The notes under the pieces: generated by a model
The model's input: the letters and a program-made list of their open reading frames with translations, nothing else
Told to the model about the DNA's origin: nothing
Databases searched by the model: none
Assembly: GCA_019359155.1 (NCBI GenBank)
Contig: JAHHHV010000082.1
Span: 29,236 to 93,235, forward strand
Source: Pegethrix bostrychoides GSE-TBD4-15B
GTDB lineage: Bacteria > Cyanobacteriota > Cyanobacteriia > Elainellales > Elainellaceae
Reading direction: 5' to 3'
Length of the DNA: 64,000 bases
Made by a program: the position numbers and the translations under genes
Shown here: piece after piece, positions 36,661 to 47,722 of the stretch
How positions within the stretch are numbered: position 1 is the first letter of the stretch
Layout of the letters: each line of letters begins with the position of its first letter

Positions 36661-36969
36661 ATGCAGATCCCTGAAGATACAGACAGCAATGATGTTCGCG
36701 ATGCATTGGTTGATTGGGGGACGGCGTTAAATCAGCTGAGAGGAGAGTTTGAACAGAGGTTCAATGAGTTTGACCAAAGGTTTAATGAGCTAGATCAGAA
36801 GGTGGAGCGCCTAGACTACAAGTTCAACACGTACCCAAAGGGCACAGACGGCATGGTGAGGATGGCAACCACGATTATTATTGCGACTGCCACCGTTGTT
36901 GTTCTCTCCAGCCTCAGCCCAGCCGTCACCGCAATTGTCCCGGCTCTTGCTGCCGCCAACGGCTCATAG
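36661..36969 (+). CDS. Small coiled-coil protein with C-terminal membrane helix, between gltB and gltD
   Basis: 102 residues. A heptad-like segment with Phe repeats (EFEQRFNEFDQRFNELDQ, about residues 30-47) is followed by a C-terminal hydrophobic helix (about 68-98). This pattern is common in small cyanobacterial proteins of unknown role. It is on the plus strand, diverges from gltD, and its stop is only 2 bases from the end of gltB, so it is inserted between two genes that are normally an operon. I do not recognise its function. Confidence 0.75.
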   Translation: MQIPEDTDSNDVRDALVDWGTALNQLRGEFEQRFNEFDQRFNELDQKVERLDYKFNTYPKGTDGMVRMATTIIIATATVVVLSSLSPAVTAIVPALAAANGS

Positions 36970-36971
36970 CG

Positions 36972-39900
36972 TTAGCTGCCTCCCACTCGCGCCAGATCGC
37001 GGGCGTTCGCTTCAAAGGCGGCAGTCAGCGCTTCGTCACCGCTCAGACCCGCAGCTTCGGCTTCGCGGAGCGCCTGCAAAACTCGCTTATAGTCGCGCGG
37101 CATCACCTTCACGAATTTCGGCAGCATTTCTGTCCAGTTCTCTAGTATATTCATCGCCTTCTTGCTCTGTGTACAGTTGACGTGGTTCTGAATAATCTCT
37201 CGTAGAGCATCTTGATCGGCCTCTTCTACAGGCTCCAACCCCACCATTTGACTATTGCAGCGCGAAGCAAAATCGCCTGCCTCATCTAGCACATAGGCCA
37301 CGCCGCCGCTCATCCCCGCTGCGAAGTTGCGTCCCGTTTCACCCAGCACCACAACCGTACCACCCGTCATATATTCGCAGCCGTGATCGCCCACGCCTTC
37401 GATGACGGTGGTAACGCCCGAATTGCGGACACAGAACCGTTCACCCGCAATTCCTGAAATATATGCCTCGCCGCTTGTTGCTCCGTACAGCGCCACGTTG
37501 CCGATAATAATATTTTCAGAGGCAGTAAAGCTAGAGCCAGCAGGCGGATAGATGACAATCTTGCCGCCGCTCAAGCCTTTACCCACGTAGTCGTTAGCAT
37601 CTCCTTCCAGTTCAAGGGTCACGCCCTTCGGCACAAATGCTCCAAAGCTCTGTCCGGCGCTGCCCTGAAAATGCAGATGTACCGTATCTTCCGGCAGGCC
37701 ATGCCAGTAGCGCTTGGTGATTTCGTTGCCTAGAATTGTGCCGACGACGCGGTTGGTGTTACGAATGGGCAGAGTCGCTTTAACCGATTTACCCGACTCA
37801 ATCGCATCTTGACAGAGATCCAGCAGCACCGTCATATCTAGCGAATTTTCCAGGCCATGCTCTTGCGGCATCTGGCAGTAGCGACCTACGGTATCCGGCG
37901 CGTCTGGCTGGTGCAGCAGCTTCGAGAGGTCGATGCCTTTGGCCTTCCAGTGGGCGATGGCCTGCTTCGCCTCTAAAATCTCGGTGTGGCCTACCATTTC
38001 GTTGAGGCTGCGGAAACCGAGCTGCGCCATAATTTCGCGCACGTCTTGGGCGATAAACTGCATGAAGTTGACCGTATGTGCCGGATCGCCAGTAAAGTTC
38101 TGGCGCAGGACGGGGTTTTGGGTGGCAACCCCCACTGGGCAGGTGTTGAGGTGGCAGACGCGCATCATGATGCAGCCCAGCGTCACCAGCGGCGCAGTCG
38201 CAAACCCAAACTCTTCAGCTCCCAGCAGTGCCGCAATCACCACGTCGCGTCCGGTTTTCATCTGGCCGTCGGTTTCCACCACAATCCGGGAGCGCAGATT
38301 GTTGAGCACTAGCGTCTGGTGGGTTTCGGCCAAGCCTAGCTCCCAGGGCAGGCCAGCATGTTTGATCGAGGTCTGGGGCGATGCGCCCGTGCCGCCGTCG
38401 TAGCCGGAAATCAGCACCACGTCGGCGTGAGCTTTGGAAACCCCAGCAGCAATCGTGCCCACGCCGACTTCGGAAACGAGCTTGACGCTGATGCGCGCCT
38501 CCCGATTGGCGTTTTTCAGGTCGTGGATCAGCTCGGCGAGGTCTTCAATCGAATAGATGTCGTGGTGTGGCGGCGGCGAAATCAGGCCAACTCCGGGGGT
38601 GGAGTGCCGCACTTTGGCGATCCAGGGATAGACTTTTGCGCCGGGGAGTTGACCGCCTTCACCGGGCTTTGCGCCCTGTGCCATCTTGATTTGCAGCTCT
38701 TTGGCCTGCGACAGATAGAGGCTGGTCACGCCAAACCTGCCGGACGCGACCTGTTTAATGGCGCTGTTTTTGGAGTCGCCCTGCTCGTTCGTCCAGGTGT
38801 AGCGCGCCGGATCTTCGCCGCCTTCGCCCGTATTCGACTTGCCGCCGATCCGGTTCATAGCGATGGCTAGCGCTTCGTGCGCCTCCTGGGAAATCGAGCC
38901 GTAACTCATCGCGCCCGTTTTGAAGCGGCTGAGAATCGCCTCTACAGGTTCGACTTCTGCGATTGGAATCGGCTGGCGCGGCTGAAACTGCAAGAGTCCC
39001 CGCAGCGTAAAGTGTTTCTGGTTCTGCTCGTTCACCAGCAGCGCGTATTGCTTATACAGATCGTAGTCACCTTCGCGTACTGCTTTCTGCAAGGTATGGA
39101 TTGTTTCCGGGCTGAACAGATGCGCCTCACCGTCTTTGCGCCATTGGTATTCGCCGCCGACATCCAGGTTATGCCCATTCACCTCGCGCTCTGGGAAAGC
39201 ATGATGATGCCGCAGTGCTGCCTCCTGAGCAATCACCGCCAAATCTGCGCCCTCAATCCGCGAAGCCGTCCAGGTAAAATACGGGTCAATCACCGACTGA
39301 TTCAGACCAATCGCCTCAAAAATCTGCGCGCCTCGGTAGCTTTGCAACGTCGAGATGCCGATCTTAGAGGCCACTTTGGTGATGCCTTTGGTCGCGGCCT
39401 TGATATAGTTTTTGCAGGCAGTCTCTGGCTCGACGTTCAAGAGCGATCCCTGAGCAATCATCGCCTCCAGCGTTTCAAAGGCCAGATAGGGGTTGATGGC
39501 ACCGCAGCCATAGCCCAGCAGCAGCGCGTAGTGGTGCACCTCACGCGGTTCACCTGACTCCAGCACCAGCCCGATCTGCGTCCGACTGCCCTCGCGGATC
39601 AAGTGATGATGCAGCCCTGCTACTGCTAGCAATGCCGGAATCGCGGCCTGAGTGCGACTGATCTTGCGGTCGCTGAGAATTAGGATGCTCACGCCTTCAG
39701 AAATCGCTTGATCGGCCTGCTGGCAGAGCGCCTCCATCGCGGCTTCTAGACCTGCTGCCCCAGTGGTCGGATCAAACAAAATATCCAGCGTCCGGGTCTG
39801 GAAATCGCCCTGGAGCTGCCTTAGCTTGGTCAGATCTGCATTGCTGAGAATTGGCGACTTGAGCTGAATCAGCCGACAGCTTTCGGGTTCTGGTTTCAGC

Positions 39901-41552
39901 AGGTTACGTTCGGCTCCGATGGTTGTAATTGGCGAGGTGATAATCTCTTCACGAATTGAGTCAATCGGCGGATTTGTCACCTGAGCAAAGAGCTGCTGGA
40001 AGTAGTCGTAGAGCAGCTTGGGGCGATCAGACAAGACTGCCAGCGGCGTATCTGCACCCATTGAGCCAATCGCCTCTACGCCGTCTCGCGCCATGGGAGT
40101 CAGCAGCAGTCTCAGCTGTTCAAAGGTATAGCCAAAGGCCATCTGACGCTGCATTAACGGTAACGTAGATGGCAGCGCTTCAGTCTGAGTATCTGGCAGA
40201 TCAGACAGCTTCACCAAATGCTGATCGAGCCACTGTTGATAGGGCTGTGCCGCCACAATCTCCTGCTTAATCTCATCATCCGAAACAATCCGTCCCGCCT
40301 GCATATCCACCAAAAACATCCGTCCCGGCTGAAGTCTACCCTTGAAGGCCACGCGCTCTGGCTGAATCGGCAGCACGCCCGCTTCAGAAGCCATGATTAC
40401 CAGATCATCTTTGGTGACGTAGTAGCGCGAAGGCCGCAGCCCGTTGCGATCCAGCACCGCGCCCATAATCTGACCGTCTGTAAAGGCAATCGAGGCGGGG
40501 CCGTCCCAGGGTTCCATCAGGCAGGCGTGATATTCATAAAAAGCTTTTTGAGCCGCATTCATCGTTTCATGCGCTGCCCAGGGTTCGGGGATCATCATCA
40601 TCACCGCATGGGGCAACGAGCGTCCAGCCAGCGTCAGTAGCTCCAGCGCGTTGTCAAAAATCAGCGAGTCACTACCGTCAATGTTAATCACCGGACGAAT
40701 TTTCTGGATATCTTCACCGAACAGCTCCGACTCAAACAGCGACTGTCTGGCATGCATCCAGTTGATATTGCCCCGTAACGTGTTGATTTCACCGTTGTGA
40801 GCAATATAGCGATAGGGATGTGACCGCTCCCAGCTCGGAAACGTATTGGTGCTAAAGCGCGAATGCACCAGCGCCAGCGCACTCTCCAAATCTGCATCCT
40901 GCAAGTCTGGGTAATATTGCCCCACCTGCACCGGCATCAGCATTCCTTTATAAACAATCGTGCGGCTCGATAAGCTCGACGGATACCAGCAGGGGTCAAT
41001 CTCTGGCTGACGCAGGCTATGCGAGCGCTTGCGAATCACATAGAGCTTCCGCTCGAAGGCCAGCTGATCTAGCCCTGCGGCGCGGCCAATAAACACCTGC
41101 TGCACAAACGGCTCGCTGGCTCTGGCAGTTCCTCCCAGTGAGCTGTGATCAGTCGGCACGTCTCGCCAGCCCAGTACCTGCTGCCCTTCTGCGGCCACAA
41201 TCTGCTCAAACTTGCTGCGGCTGGCGCTACGCTGGCTCGACTCAGGCGAGCTGTAAATCATCCCCACGCCGTATGCGCCTGCTGGCGGCAGGTCAAACTC
41301 GACGGCTTTGCGGAAAAATCGATCTGGGATCTGGATCAGAATTCCGGCTCCGTCGCCGCTGTTTTTCTCGGCTCCGCAGGCTCCCCGGTGGTTAAGGTTG
41401 AGCAGAATCGTGAGTCCCTGTTCCACAATCGCATGGGATGCCTTGCCCTTCATCTGCACAATGAAGCCAACGCCGCAGGCATCATGCTCAAACTGCGGAT
41501 CGTATAAACCTTGCTTGGCGGGTGGCTTGGCGGGTGTGGAATTACTGTTCAT
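36972..41552 (-). CDS. gltB: Glutamate synthase large subunit
   Basis: 1526 residues, the standard length. The N-terminal glutaminase nucleophile is expected to be Cys26 after cleavage of a short propeptide (EHDACGVGF). The central and FMN synthase domains show [13 protein letters not shown] and [11 protein letters not shown], and the 3Fe-4S cluster cysteines appear in [15 protein letters not shown]. The C-terminal beta-helix (GXXG-type repeats) is present. It converts glutamine and 2-oxoglutarate to two glutamates. Together with gltD this is the NAD(P)H-dependent form; a ferredoxin form (glsF) may exist elsewhere. I found no convincing NtcA box upstream. Confidence 0.98.
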   Translation of the reverse strand: MNSNSTPAKPPAKQGLYDPQFEHDACGVGFIVQMKGKASHAIVEQGLTILLNLNHRGACGAEKNSGDGAGILIQIPDRFFRKAVEFDLPPAGAYGVGMIYSSPESSQRSASRSKFEQIVAAEGQQVLGWRDVPTDHSSLGGTARASEPFVQQVFIGRAAGLDQLAFERKLYVIRKRSHSLRQPEIDPCWYPSSLSSRTIVYKGMLMPVQVGQYYPDLQDADLESALALVHSRFSTNTFPSWERSHPYRYIAHNGEINTLRGNINWMHARQSLFESELFGEDIQKIRPVINIDGSDSLIFDNALELLTLAGRSLPHAVMMMIPEPWAAHETMNAAQKAFYEYHACLMEPWDGPASIAFTDGQIMGAVLDRNGLRPSRYYVTKDDLVIMASEAGVLPIQPERVAFKGRLQPGRMFLVDMQAGRIVSDDEIKQEIVAAQPYQQWLDQHLVKLSDLPDTQTEALPSTLPLMQRQMAFGYTFEQLRLLLTPMARDGVEAIGSMGADTPLAVLSDRPKLLYDYFQQLFAQVTNPPIDSIREEIITSPITTIGAERNLLKPEPESCRLIQLKSPILSNADLTKLRQLQGDFQTRTLDILFDPTTGAAGLEAAMEALCQQADQAISEGVSILILSDRKISRTQAAIPALLAVAGLHHHLIREGSRTQIGLVLESGEPREVHHYALLLGYGCGAINPYLAFETLEAMIAQGSLLNVEPETACKNYIKAATKGITKVASKIGISTLQSYRGAQIFEAIGLNQSVIDPYFTWTASRIEGADLAVIAQEAALRHHHAFPEREVNGHNLDVGGEYQWRKDGEAHLFSPETIHTLQKAVREGDYDLYKQYALLVNEQNQKHFTLRGLLQFQPRQPIPIAEVEPVEAILSRFKTGAMSYGSISQEAHEALAIAMNRIGGKSNTGEGGEDPARYTWTNEQGDSKNSAIKQVASGRFGVTSLYLSQAKELQIKMAQGAKPGEGGQLPGAKVYPWIAKVRHSTPGVGLISPPPHHDIYSIEDLAELIHDLKNANREARISVKLVSEVGVGTIAAGVSKAHADVVLISGYDGGTGASPQTSIKHAGLPWELGLAETHQTLVLNNLRSRIVVETDGQMKTGRDVVIAALLGAEEFGFATAPLVTLGCIMMRVCHLNTCPVGVATQNPVLRQNFTGDPAHTVNFMQFIAQDVREIMAQLGFRSLNEMVGHTEILEAKQAIAHWKAKGIDLSKLLHQPDAPDTVGRYCQMPQEHGLENSLDMTVLLDLCQDAIESGKSVKATLPIRNTNRVVGTILGNEITKRYWHGLPEDTVHLHFQGSAGQSFGAFVPKGVTLELEGDANDYVGKGLSGGKIVIYPPAGSSFTASENIIIGNVALYGATSGEAYISGIAGERFCVRNSGVTTVIEGVGDHGCEYMTGGTVVVLGETGRNFAAGMSGGVAYVLDEAGDFASRCNSQMVGLEPVEEADQDALREIIQNHVNCTQSKKAMNILENWTEMLPKFVKVMPRDYKRVLQALREAEAAGLSGDEALTAAFEANARDLARVGGS

Positions 41553-41978
41553 TGGTTAAGCTTCAGCGTGAAAATGACGACTGGTAAAAAATGGCGACTG
41601 GTAAATTGCGGACAGACTACGGACAGACTGGAGACAAACTGGGGACGGCCTAAAGAGGCTGGAGTGCAAGCTCCGAAAAATAGCTGAGATTGAATTCTCT
41701 ACTGAAGTGTCTCTGAACGGGCAGTTCTTAAGGAAATTGTCAGATATGAGCCAATTTGATGGCTTGAGTGTTTCGAATTTTTAACATTTGAACGCTATGC
41801 ACTAAATTGTCCCAAAAACAGCTCTAGATTAACGCTTTGTTGATGTTCAACTAATGTAAAGAATCTGGACAATATATTCACCAACGTCACAGTTCATTGC
41901 CCGAAGCTACCCGTTCGACGGTGCAGGAATCACAATTTAAGCAGCTAGAGATCAACGCGAATTTCAGGAGATGTCCCG
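41553..41978. other. Divergent intergenic region between gltB and a 70-aa gene
   Basis: About 426 bases with no ORF of coding character. Short near-repeats occur close to gltB (ggcgactggtaa, acggacagact). The AT-rich part at 41740-41930 probably carries promoters for both genes. No exact GTA-N8-TAC site was found. Confidence 0.5.
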
Positions 41979-42191
41979 ATGGAACCGCTCTCGCCTCAAA
42001 TGGTTTACAACAATCTTGACCAGCTTGACCAAACCGACGTAGCCGCCAGCGCTGAAATGCGTCAGCAGGTTCAAGACCTGCTCGCCGACGGTGAAGTCAG
42101 CCTCGATCTGCGCCAAGAGATTGCCGAGCGCCTCAGCCAAGCCAATAGCCTGCTCAGTCGGCGCACCGTCACAGGTGGAGACAGCTACTAG
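41979..42191 (+). CDS. Conserved-looking 70-residue hypothetical protein
   Basis: 70 residues, no signal peptide or membrane helix. Strongly acidic and helical: LADGEVSLDLRQEIAERL near residues 35-52 recalls the C-terminal helices of FlgM-like anti-sigma factors, but the match is weak and no flagellar genes are expected. A ggag ribosome binding site lies 9 bases before the ATG. The stop codon opens a 15-bp tandem repeat. Function unknown. Confidence 0.7.
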   Translation: MEPLSPQMVYNNLDQLDQTDVAASAEMRQQVQDLLADGEVSLDLRQEIAERLSQANSLLSRRTVTGGDSY

Positions 42192-42248
42192 CCTCAGCTG
42201 CTCTGGCCTCAGCTGCTCTGGCCTCAGCTGCTCTGGCCTCAGCTGCTG
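42191..42248. repeat. 15-bp tandem repeat beginning at a stop codon
   Basis: gcctcagctgctctg at 42191-42205, 42206-42220 and 42221-42235, plus a partial copy to 42248. The last base of the TAG stop of the 70-aa gene is the first base of the repeat. Confidence 0.92.
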
Positions 42249-42303
42249 CGTAGAGCAAGGAACGTTGGGCTAGATGCTTTAGGGAATGGTCGGCAAAAAG
42301 CCG

Positions 42304-44916
42304 CTACTCCTGCCGAATTGCCGTCGAAATATTCATCTTGCCCAGCCGCAGCGCCGGGTAGATGCCCGCCAACAGCGCGGCCAGCACCGCTACCAGCAGA
42401 GCCTGCCAAAAATACTTGCCCTGAAGCGCCATTTGCAGCGTCCAGCCAAACGAGCGAACGTTGATCACATAGATCAAAATCCAGGCCAGCGCATAGCCCA
42501 GCGGCATGGCAAAAACGCCCGCCATTGTGCCCATTAGCCCCGTTTCCAGCAGCGTCAGTCCGGCGAGCTGACGGGGTGTCATGCCCGTTGAGCGCAGGAT
42601 GCCTAGCTCGCGGGTGCGCTCAAGCTGGAGGCTCATCAGCGTACTCAGCACGCCAATAAAGGCGACAATCACTGCCAGCAGCCGCAAAGCGTTGGTGATC
42701 GCAAAGGTGCGGTCAAAGATGATCAGTGACTGTTCGCGCAGCGTCCGGTTCGACTGTACTGAAAGATCCTGCCGCCCCTTAAACTGGCTGCGAATTTGGC
42801 TAACAATTGCTTCAGTATCAGCTCCCGGCGCGACAAACAGCCCCAGCGAGGCAATCCCCTGATCCTGCCAGAGCGGCTCATAGAGGTCGTTGTCGAGAAT
42901 GATCGTGCCTCGGTCAGACGAATAGTCATAAAACACCGCCAGCACCGGAAAGCTCTGGTCGCCCTGCGGCGATTCCAGCGTAATGGTTTCGGGCGTTTCG
43001 GTGATGTTCTGACGCAGCAGCAGCGCCTCCGAGATGATCACCCCCTCACCGCGATTCAGCGCTTCCCAAGGGTCGGGCTTCAGGTCAGGCCGAATCCAGG
43101 CGTAAGGGCGCTTGCCCTGCGAAACATCGCCATCAGCAGAGATCAGCTTCACCTGCTTGTCATAGTCTACAACTCGCACCTCTGCGTCATTGTAGGTGAC
43201 GGCTCTGGCAATTCCCGGCCAGGTCTTGGTCGCTTCCACCACTGCCGGATCGAGCTTGCCGATCACCCGATTCGCGGTAGTGGTAGGCGGCGAGACATAG
43301 ATATCAGCTTGCAGCGTTTGGTTGAGCCAGCTAACGACCGTACCGCGAAACGAACCGACCATCACCGATACGCCAACAATCACCGATACCGAAACCATCA
43401 ACGCCGCCACCGCCACCGAAGTACGGCTGAGCGAACGTAGAATGTCACGCGGCGCTAAACGACCGAGAATACCCAGCTGAGAGGTGAGAGGTGCCGCTCC
43501 CCGCAGCACCAGAGCAATCAAAGGCGGAGTCAGCAGCGCCGCCCCTAGCAACACGGCAAACAATCCCGTAAAAGCCGCCACCAAACCCGCCGCTGGCCAG
43601 CGCAGCAGCAAAATTCCAGCTCCAGTCAGGGCTGCCCAAGCCAAAACCAGCTTCGGTAAAAGCTGCAAAACGCGGCCTTCCAGCGTCGAACGCTGCAAAA
43701 TGAGAGTTGGCGGCGTATTCATCGCTTCTAGCGCGGGCAGCGCCGAGGCAAACAGCGCCGAAGCAATCCCAATCACCATGCCTTTGACAATCGTGAAATT
43801 TGAGAGCGTTACCTGCTGCACCGTCACCACAAAATAGAAGTCGTTGATCGTCTGAGTAATCAGCCCAACAATGCTGCGTCCCAAAACAATCCCCAACCCC
43901 ACGCCCAATCCAGAACCAATCACGCTAAAGATCGCCGCCTCACCCAAAATCAACACAAAAATCTGGTTCTGGGTCACGCCTAGACAGCGCAGAATGCCAA
44001 AAATTGGGCGACGCTGGATGACGCTAAAGGTCACGGTGTTGTAGATCAAAAACATGCCCACCACCAGCGCCAGCAGGCTGAGCGCCGTCAGGTTTAGCTC
44101 AAACGCCGCCGTCATCTGCTGGACTGCGTTTTTTTGCGCCGCAGCGGTTTCCAGCTTCAGCCCGGTCGGCAGACTCGCCCGAATTGCCTCCAGCTGCTGA
44201 GTATCTGTGCTGATCAGATCAATCTGGCTGAGCTTGCCCTGCTGGCCGAGCAATTCCTGCGCCGTGGCGATGTCAGCAAACATCAGGCTGCTGAGCGCCC
44301 GCCGATTGGTGCTGTCTGAAGCGGCAATGGTGCCAACTAGCCGCACCGGATGCTGCTGTCCGGCGATATCCAGCTGAATCTGATCGCCCAGCTCCAGCCC
44401 CGCCTGCTGCGTCACCTCCTGCGACAGCACCACTGTATCTGGCTCGGTGAGCAACTGCACAAAGCCCGTGCCCTGACTTGCCACCTCGCCAAAATAGCTG
44501 CGAAACGGCGACTCGGCAAACAGATCTAGCCCCACCAGCCGATAGGGCTGATTGTCCAGCACCTCAGCTAGCACAAACCCTTCCACCACAGGCGATGCCG
44601 GAACGCTGAACTTTCTCCGAATTTCGCTATAAATAGACTCGTCAACTCCAGTGGGGGCAACGGCAACAATGCGGTGAGTGGTGCGTCCGGTGACAGCATC
44701 GGTAGACAGCGCAAAAGCGCGCTGAGCCGAGCCGTTGGCCAGGTCAATCGAGACCATCATGGCGACCCCTAAAGCAATCCCCAAGACGCAGAGCACATAC
44801 TGCAACGGGCGCTGCCGAATCCGCTGCCAAGCCAGCCGCCAGAGCGGACGATTGGAAACCGAGACGGTAGACAGAGCAGGCGACGCAGAGACAGGAGCGG
44901 GCTGAGCAACAGTCAT
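42304..44916 (-). CDS. ABC transporter permease, FtsX/LolE-like, duplicated
   Basis: About 870 residues from the ATG at 44916; the frame runs on to 45030 but the extra 38 residues look non-coding. One N-terminal helix (GIALGVAMMVSID) and a periplasmic MacB-PCD-like domain are followed by two FtsX permease domains (about residues 270-400 and 740-865), each with three helices, the second ending in GIYPALRLGKMN. Such doubled permeases, like those of the YbbP/AttG type, act with a separate ATPase in lipid, lipoprotein or peptide export. No ATPase gene is next to it. The substrate is unknown. Confidence 0.88.
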   Translation of the reverse strand: MTVAQPAPVSASPALSTVSVSNRPLWRLAWQRIRQRPLQYVLCVLGIALGVAMMVSIDLANGSAQRAFALSTDAVTGRTTHRIVAVAPTGVDESIYSEIRRKFSVPASPVVEGFVLAEVLDNQPYRLVGLDLFAESPFRSYFGEVASQGTGFVQLLTEPDTVVLSQEVTQQAGLELGDQIQLDIAGQQHPVRLVGTIAASDSTNRRALSSLMFADIATAQELLGQQGKLSQIDLISTDTQQLEAIRASLPTGLKLETAAAQKNAVQQMTAAFELNLTALSLLALVVGMFLIYNTVTFSVIQRRPIFGILRCLGVTQNQIFVLILGEAAIFSVIGSGLGVGLGIVLGRSIVGLITQTINDFYFVVTVQQVTLSNFTIVKGMVIGIASALFASALPALEAMNTPPTLILQRSTLEGRVLQLLPKLVLAWAALTGAGILLLRWPAAGLVAAFTGLFAVLLGAALLTPPLIALVLRGAAPLTSQLGILGRLAPRDILRSLSRTSVAVAALMVSVSVIVGVSVMVGSFRGTVVSWLNQTLQADIYVSPPTTTANRVIGKLDPAVVEATKTWPGIARAVTYNDAEVRVVDYDKQVKLISADGDVSQGKRPYAWIRPDLKPDPWEALNRGEGVIISEALLLRQNITETPETITLESPQGDQSFPVLAVFYDYSSDRGTIILDNDLYEPLWQDQGIASLGLFVAPGADTEAIVSQIRSQFKGRQDLSVQSNRTLREQSLIIFDRTFAITNALRLLAVIVAFIGVLSTLMSLQLERTRELGILRSTGMTPRQLAGLTLLETGLMGTMAGVFAMPLGYALAWILIYVINVRSFGWTLQMALQGKYFWQALLVAVLAALLAGIYPALRLGKMNISTAIRQE

Positions 44917-45087
44917 GGGAATGTAAAGAAGTGTGAATCTGTGCCTATCCTGCTGGCAAACGGGGCAATTGGTCAAGCCCAGCGCGGTAGAGGGTTCAAC
45001 GCAATCTGCGCCAGGGACACGAAATCTCAATATAAAGTTTTTGTAAAGTCTGGCTCACCTAGCTACAATTTGCGCTAAATATAGCGT

Positions 45088-45110
45088 CCATTCCGAGGAT
45101 TTTGGAATGG
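45088..45110 (+). other. Stem-loop in the leader of the desaturase gene
   Basis: ccattcc / ggaatgg: a 7-bp perfect stem with a 9-base loop, 34 bases before the ATG at 45145. It could be a leader RNA element; there is no T-run to make it a terminator. Confidence 0.45.
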
Positions 45111-45144
45111 AACCGCCATATTTGTAGTAAGGGGCTGATTCGGG

Positions 45145-46107
45145 ATGATCTGGAGATATTCTTGGCGAGATAGTGTTCCTTGTGCGATCACGCTTTCCCA
45201 GCTGGCGCTGAACTTTTGGTTGGCCGCAAGTTGGGAAACCCGTCCGCTAGTTTACAACCTGCTGTTTGCACCGCTCTGTCTATTTTTGTTTTGGTATAAC
45301 GGGCTGGTGGCCAGCCATAGCTTTGTGCATACGCCCTGGTTCAAGTCAGAGCTGCTGAATCGGCTGTATCTGGTGCTGAACTCGATCAACATCGGCCTGC
45401 CGCAGATTCACTATGCTCACGAACATTTGCTCCATCACCGCTACGCGAACGACCGGCCTGGGCAAAATGGTCTGACCCAAGACCCCACCTCCACCTTTGC
45501 GGGCGGCAAAAATGGCCAGCATGAATCGATGTTGTCATACTGCTTTCTAGGGCCATTTCAGCTAGATTTGTTTGGCTCTTTCCGAGATATCTGTCGGCGG
45601 GGTGGCTCCCTACAGCTGGGGGCTGAGATCTGCGCCTGCTTAATTGGATTCGGCACGCTGCTGCTGCTGTCCCGGCAATATGTACTGCTGCTCTTGGTGC
45701 CCGTGCTCTATCTAGGCTGGGTGCTGGAGCATGTTGAAAATTACTACGAGCATTTTGGCGGCGAACCCGGAGATCGCTATGCCAACTCAACGAGCTACTA
45801 CGGCCAGCTTTACAATGCGCTGTTCTGCAATGAGGGCCATCACCAGGAACATCATCTGCGCCCCAACGTTCACTGGACGCAGCGGCCTCAGGTGCGTTTG
45901 GAGCTGAGCGAACGGCTGGAGCAGGCAAATCGTGTGATTTTGAATTTCCCTCCAGTCTTGGCCTGGATAGAGCATCGGCGAATTGCGGAGCAATTTGGGC
46001 GGCCCTCAGCTCGTATATCAGCTCATATATCAGCTCAAACAACTGCCAAGCGGCTTGCTGAGCCGGAAGTGGTAATCAGTAGCGGTGCCGTAGCTGTAAA
46101 AATGTAG
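45145..46107 (+). CDS. Fatty acid desaturase family protein
   Basis: 320 residues. The three histidine boxes that bind the di-iron centre are present: HSFVH (58-62), HEHLLHH (92-98) and GHHQEHH (231-237). Hydrophobic segments at about 18-56, 162-196 and elsewhere make it an integral membrane protein. The family also includes carotenoid hydroxylases and ketolases, and the short spacing between box 1 and 2 does not clearly match the DesA or DesC lipid desaturases, so the substrate is left open. The C-terminal tail carries a 12-bp tandem repeat. Its stop directly abuts the convergent gene at 46108. Confidence 0.85.
   Translation: MIWRYSWRDSVPCAITLSQLALNFWLAASWETRPLVYNLLFAPLCLFLFWYNGLVASHSFVHTPWFKSELLNRLYLVLNSINIGLPQIHYAHEHLLHHRYANDRPGQNGLTQDPTSTFAGGKNGQHESMLSYCFLGPFQLDLFGSFRDICRRGGSLQLGAEICACLIGFGTLLLLSRQYVLLLLVPVLYLGWVLEHVENYYEHFGGEPGDRYANSTSYYGQLYNALFCNEGHHQEHHLRPNVHWTQRPQVRLELSERLEQANRVILNFPPVLAWIEHRRIAEQFGRPSARISAHISAQTTAKRLAEPEVVISSGAVAVKM
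46006..46041 (+). repeat. 12-bp tandem repeat inside coding sequence
   Basis: Three near copies of tcagctcatata at 46006-46017, 46018-46029 and 46030-46041, coding part of the ARISAHISAQ stretch at the C-terminus of the desaturase. Confidence 0.85.
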
Positions 46108-46425
46108 CTATTTGTCCCGTTGGATCAGATCCTCGGTCGTGATTACTTTGTCGCTACCGGGGGTTTTGTCTTTAATCTGAACCTTTAGGTTATCAGGATT
46201 GAGCAGCGGCACATGATCTCCTGGTACATCGCCAAAGTATTCCTGAAACGTCTCGTAGTCCATCTTTTCTAGGTTGGGGATATCGGATAGATCCGAGTCT
46301 GTAGCAGTTTCAATGGGTTCGCCGTTGGCATTCCGGTCGGGCGTATCCGCAAAAGCAGGCTGGGGCAACCAGAGGCTAAGGGCTAGCAGCGCCAGGGCTA
46401 AAACATGAATCAGACGAGTTTTCAT
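46108..46425 (-). CDS. Small secreted hypothetical protein
   Basis: 105 residues. A clear signal peptide (basic MKTRLIH, hydrophobic core LALALLALSLWLP, cleavage after AFA) is followed by about 80 acidic, mostly polar residues with NLEKMDYETFQEYFGDVPG. It is likely to reach the periplasm or thylakoid lumen. I do not recognise a family. The gene ends on the base next to the desaturase stop. Confidence 0.75.
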   Translation of the reverse strand: MKTRLIHVLALALLALSLWLPQPAFADTPDRNANGEPIETATDSDLSDIPNLEKMDYETFQEYFGDVPGDHVPLLNPDNLKVQIKDKTPGSDKVITTEDLIQRDK

Positions 46426-46793
46426 AGGGTCTCAGGCTAGTGCAGCGTCACGTTTGGGAATTCGGATTGGCGACTCTATCTAAATCGACAAAATTTTATG
46501 CGGCAAGTAGTGCTTTACCTATAAGCAGTATATCGACTGACCGGGAACGGTGCTAGTCAATTAGATAGGGTTAGCCAGTAGCCCAAAGGTTAGGTATATC
46601 CAGGTTCCACTCAAATCAGATATCAGAGCAAACTAAACTGACGAGCCGATCGCAGCAGCTTTTGATCGTATTCATATTCACCCAAACCCTATTTTGTCTA
46701 GGCCATTCTGAGCAAATCTGGACAGATGCAGCCGGATACTGCTTTCACTGCTTTCGAGGTACTGTAGTGAGGTGATTTCTTTGCCTTCCTCTC
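46426..46793. other. Divergent intergenic region before menB
   Basis: About 368 bases between the small secreted-protein gene (minus) and menB (plus). No ORF with coding character, no RNA gene and no strong hairpin were seen. Confidence 0.5.
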
Positions 46794-47636
46794 ATGCAAG
46801 CCGAGCCGATTGAATGGCAAGTCGCCAAAACCTACGAAGATATTTTTTATCACAAGGCCGACGGCATCGCCAAAATTACGATCAACCGTCCGCACAAGCG
46901 CAATGCCTTTCGTCCCCAGACCGTATTCGAGCTTTGTGACGCATTCGCCAATGCCCGCGAAGACAGCCGGATTGGGGTCGTGCTGCTGACGGGTGCAGGG
47001 CCGCATACCGACGGCAAATATGCCTTCTGCTCTGGCGGCGACCAGAGCGTGCGCGGCGAGGCGGGCTATGTTGGCGCAGATGGCGTTCCCCGGCTCAACG
47101 TACTCGACTTGCAGCGCTTAATTCGCTCCATGCCCAAAGTCGTGATTGCGCTGGTTGCGGGCTATGCGATCGGCGGCGGGCATGTGCTGCATCTGATCTG
47201 CGACCTCAGCATCGCAGCTGAAAATGCTGTGTTTGGGCAGACAGGCCCCAAGGTAGGCAGCTTCGACGGCGGCTTTGGCGCGAGCTATCTCGCCCGGATT
47301 GTTGGCCAAAAGAAAGCTCGCGAAATCTGGTTTTTGTGTCGTCAATATAGCGCCCAGCAGGCGTTGGAAATGGGTTTAGTCAACAGCGTTGTGCCCATCG
47401 AACAGCTTGAAGCCGAGGGCATCCAGTGGGCACAAGAAATCCTCGAAAAAAGCCCGATTGCCATCCGCTGCCTCAAGTCAGCCTTCAACGCCGACTGTGA
47501 CGGGCAGGCCGGACTGCAAGAGCTAGCCGGAAACGCAACGCTGCTGTACTACATGAGCGAAGAAGGCACAGAGGGCAAGCAGGCATTTCTAGAAAAGCGT
47601 CCGCCCAACTTTCGGCAATATCCCTGGCTGCCCTAG
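46794..47636 (+). CDS. menB: 1,4-dihydroxy-2-naphthoyl-CoA synthase
   Basis: 280 residues, crotonase fold. The MenB signature [14 protein letters not shown] (about residues 79-92) and the second oxyanion motif [18 protein letters not shown] (about 116-133) are intact, as is the C-terminal block [22 protein letters not shown], here seen in two parts near residues 249-270. MenB closes the naphthoquinone ring; in cyanobacteria the product is phylloquinone, the photosystem I electron carrier. No other men gene is nearby. Confidence 0.97.
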   Translation: MQAEPIEWQVAKTYEDIFYHKADGIAKITINRPHKRNAFRPQTVFELCDAFANAREDSRIGVVLLTGAGPHTDGKYAFCSGGDQSVRGEAGYVGADGVPRLNVLDLQRLIRSMPKVVIALVAGYAIGGGHVLHLICDLSIAAENAVFGQTGPKVGSFDGGFGASYLARIVGQKKAREIWFLCRQYSAQQALEMGLVNSVVPIEQLEAEGIQWAQEILEKSPIAIRCLKSAFNADCDGQAGLQELAGNATLLYYMSEEGTEGKQAFLEKRPPNFRQYPWLP

Positions 47637-47641
47637 CGGCT

Positions 47642-47667
47642 CGCCCAGGTAGGCCGCCCAGATAGGG
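47642..47667. repeat. 13-bp tandem duplication after menB
   Basis: cgcccaggtaggc (47642-47654) and cgcccagataggg (47655-47667), five bases after the menB stop, two mismatches. Confidence 0.75.
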
Positions 47668-47722
47668 CACCAGCTTAATTTGCCGCTACACTAAAATTCT
47701 GGAGTGAAGATCCGACTGCGTC

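Noticed and set aside
38877..39557. 226-codon open frame on the plus strand opposite gltB
   Set aside because: Antisense shadow inside gltB, rich in Arg, Leu and His as expected of such shadows.
41553..41978. NtcA binding site upstream of gltB
   Set aside because: The nearest candidate (tgt then aca near 41860) has 11 bases between the halves, not the expected spacing, and no GTA-N8-TAC is present.
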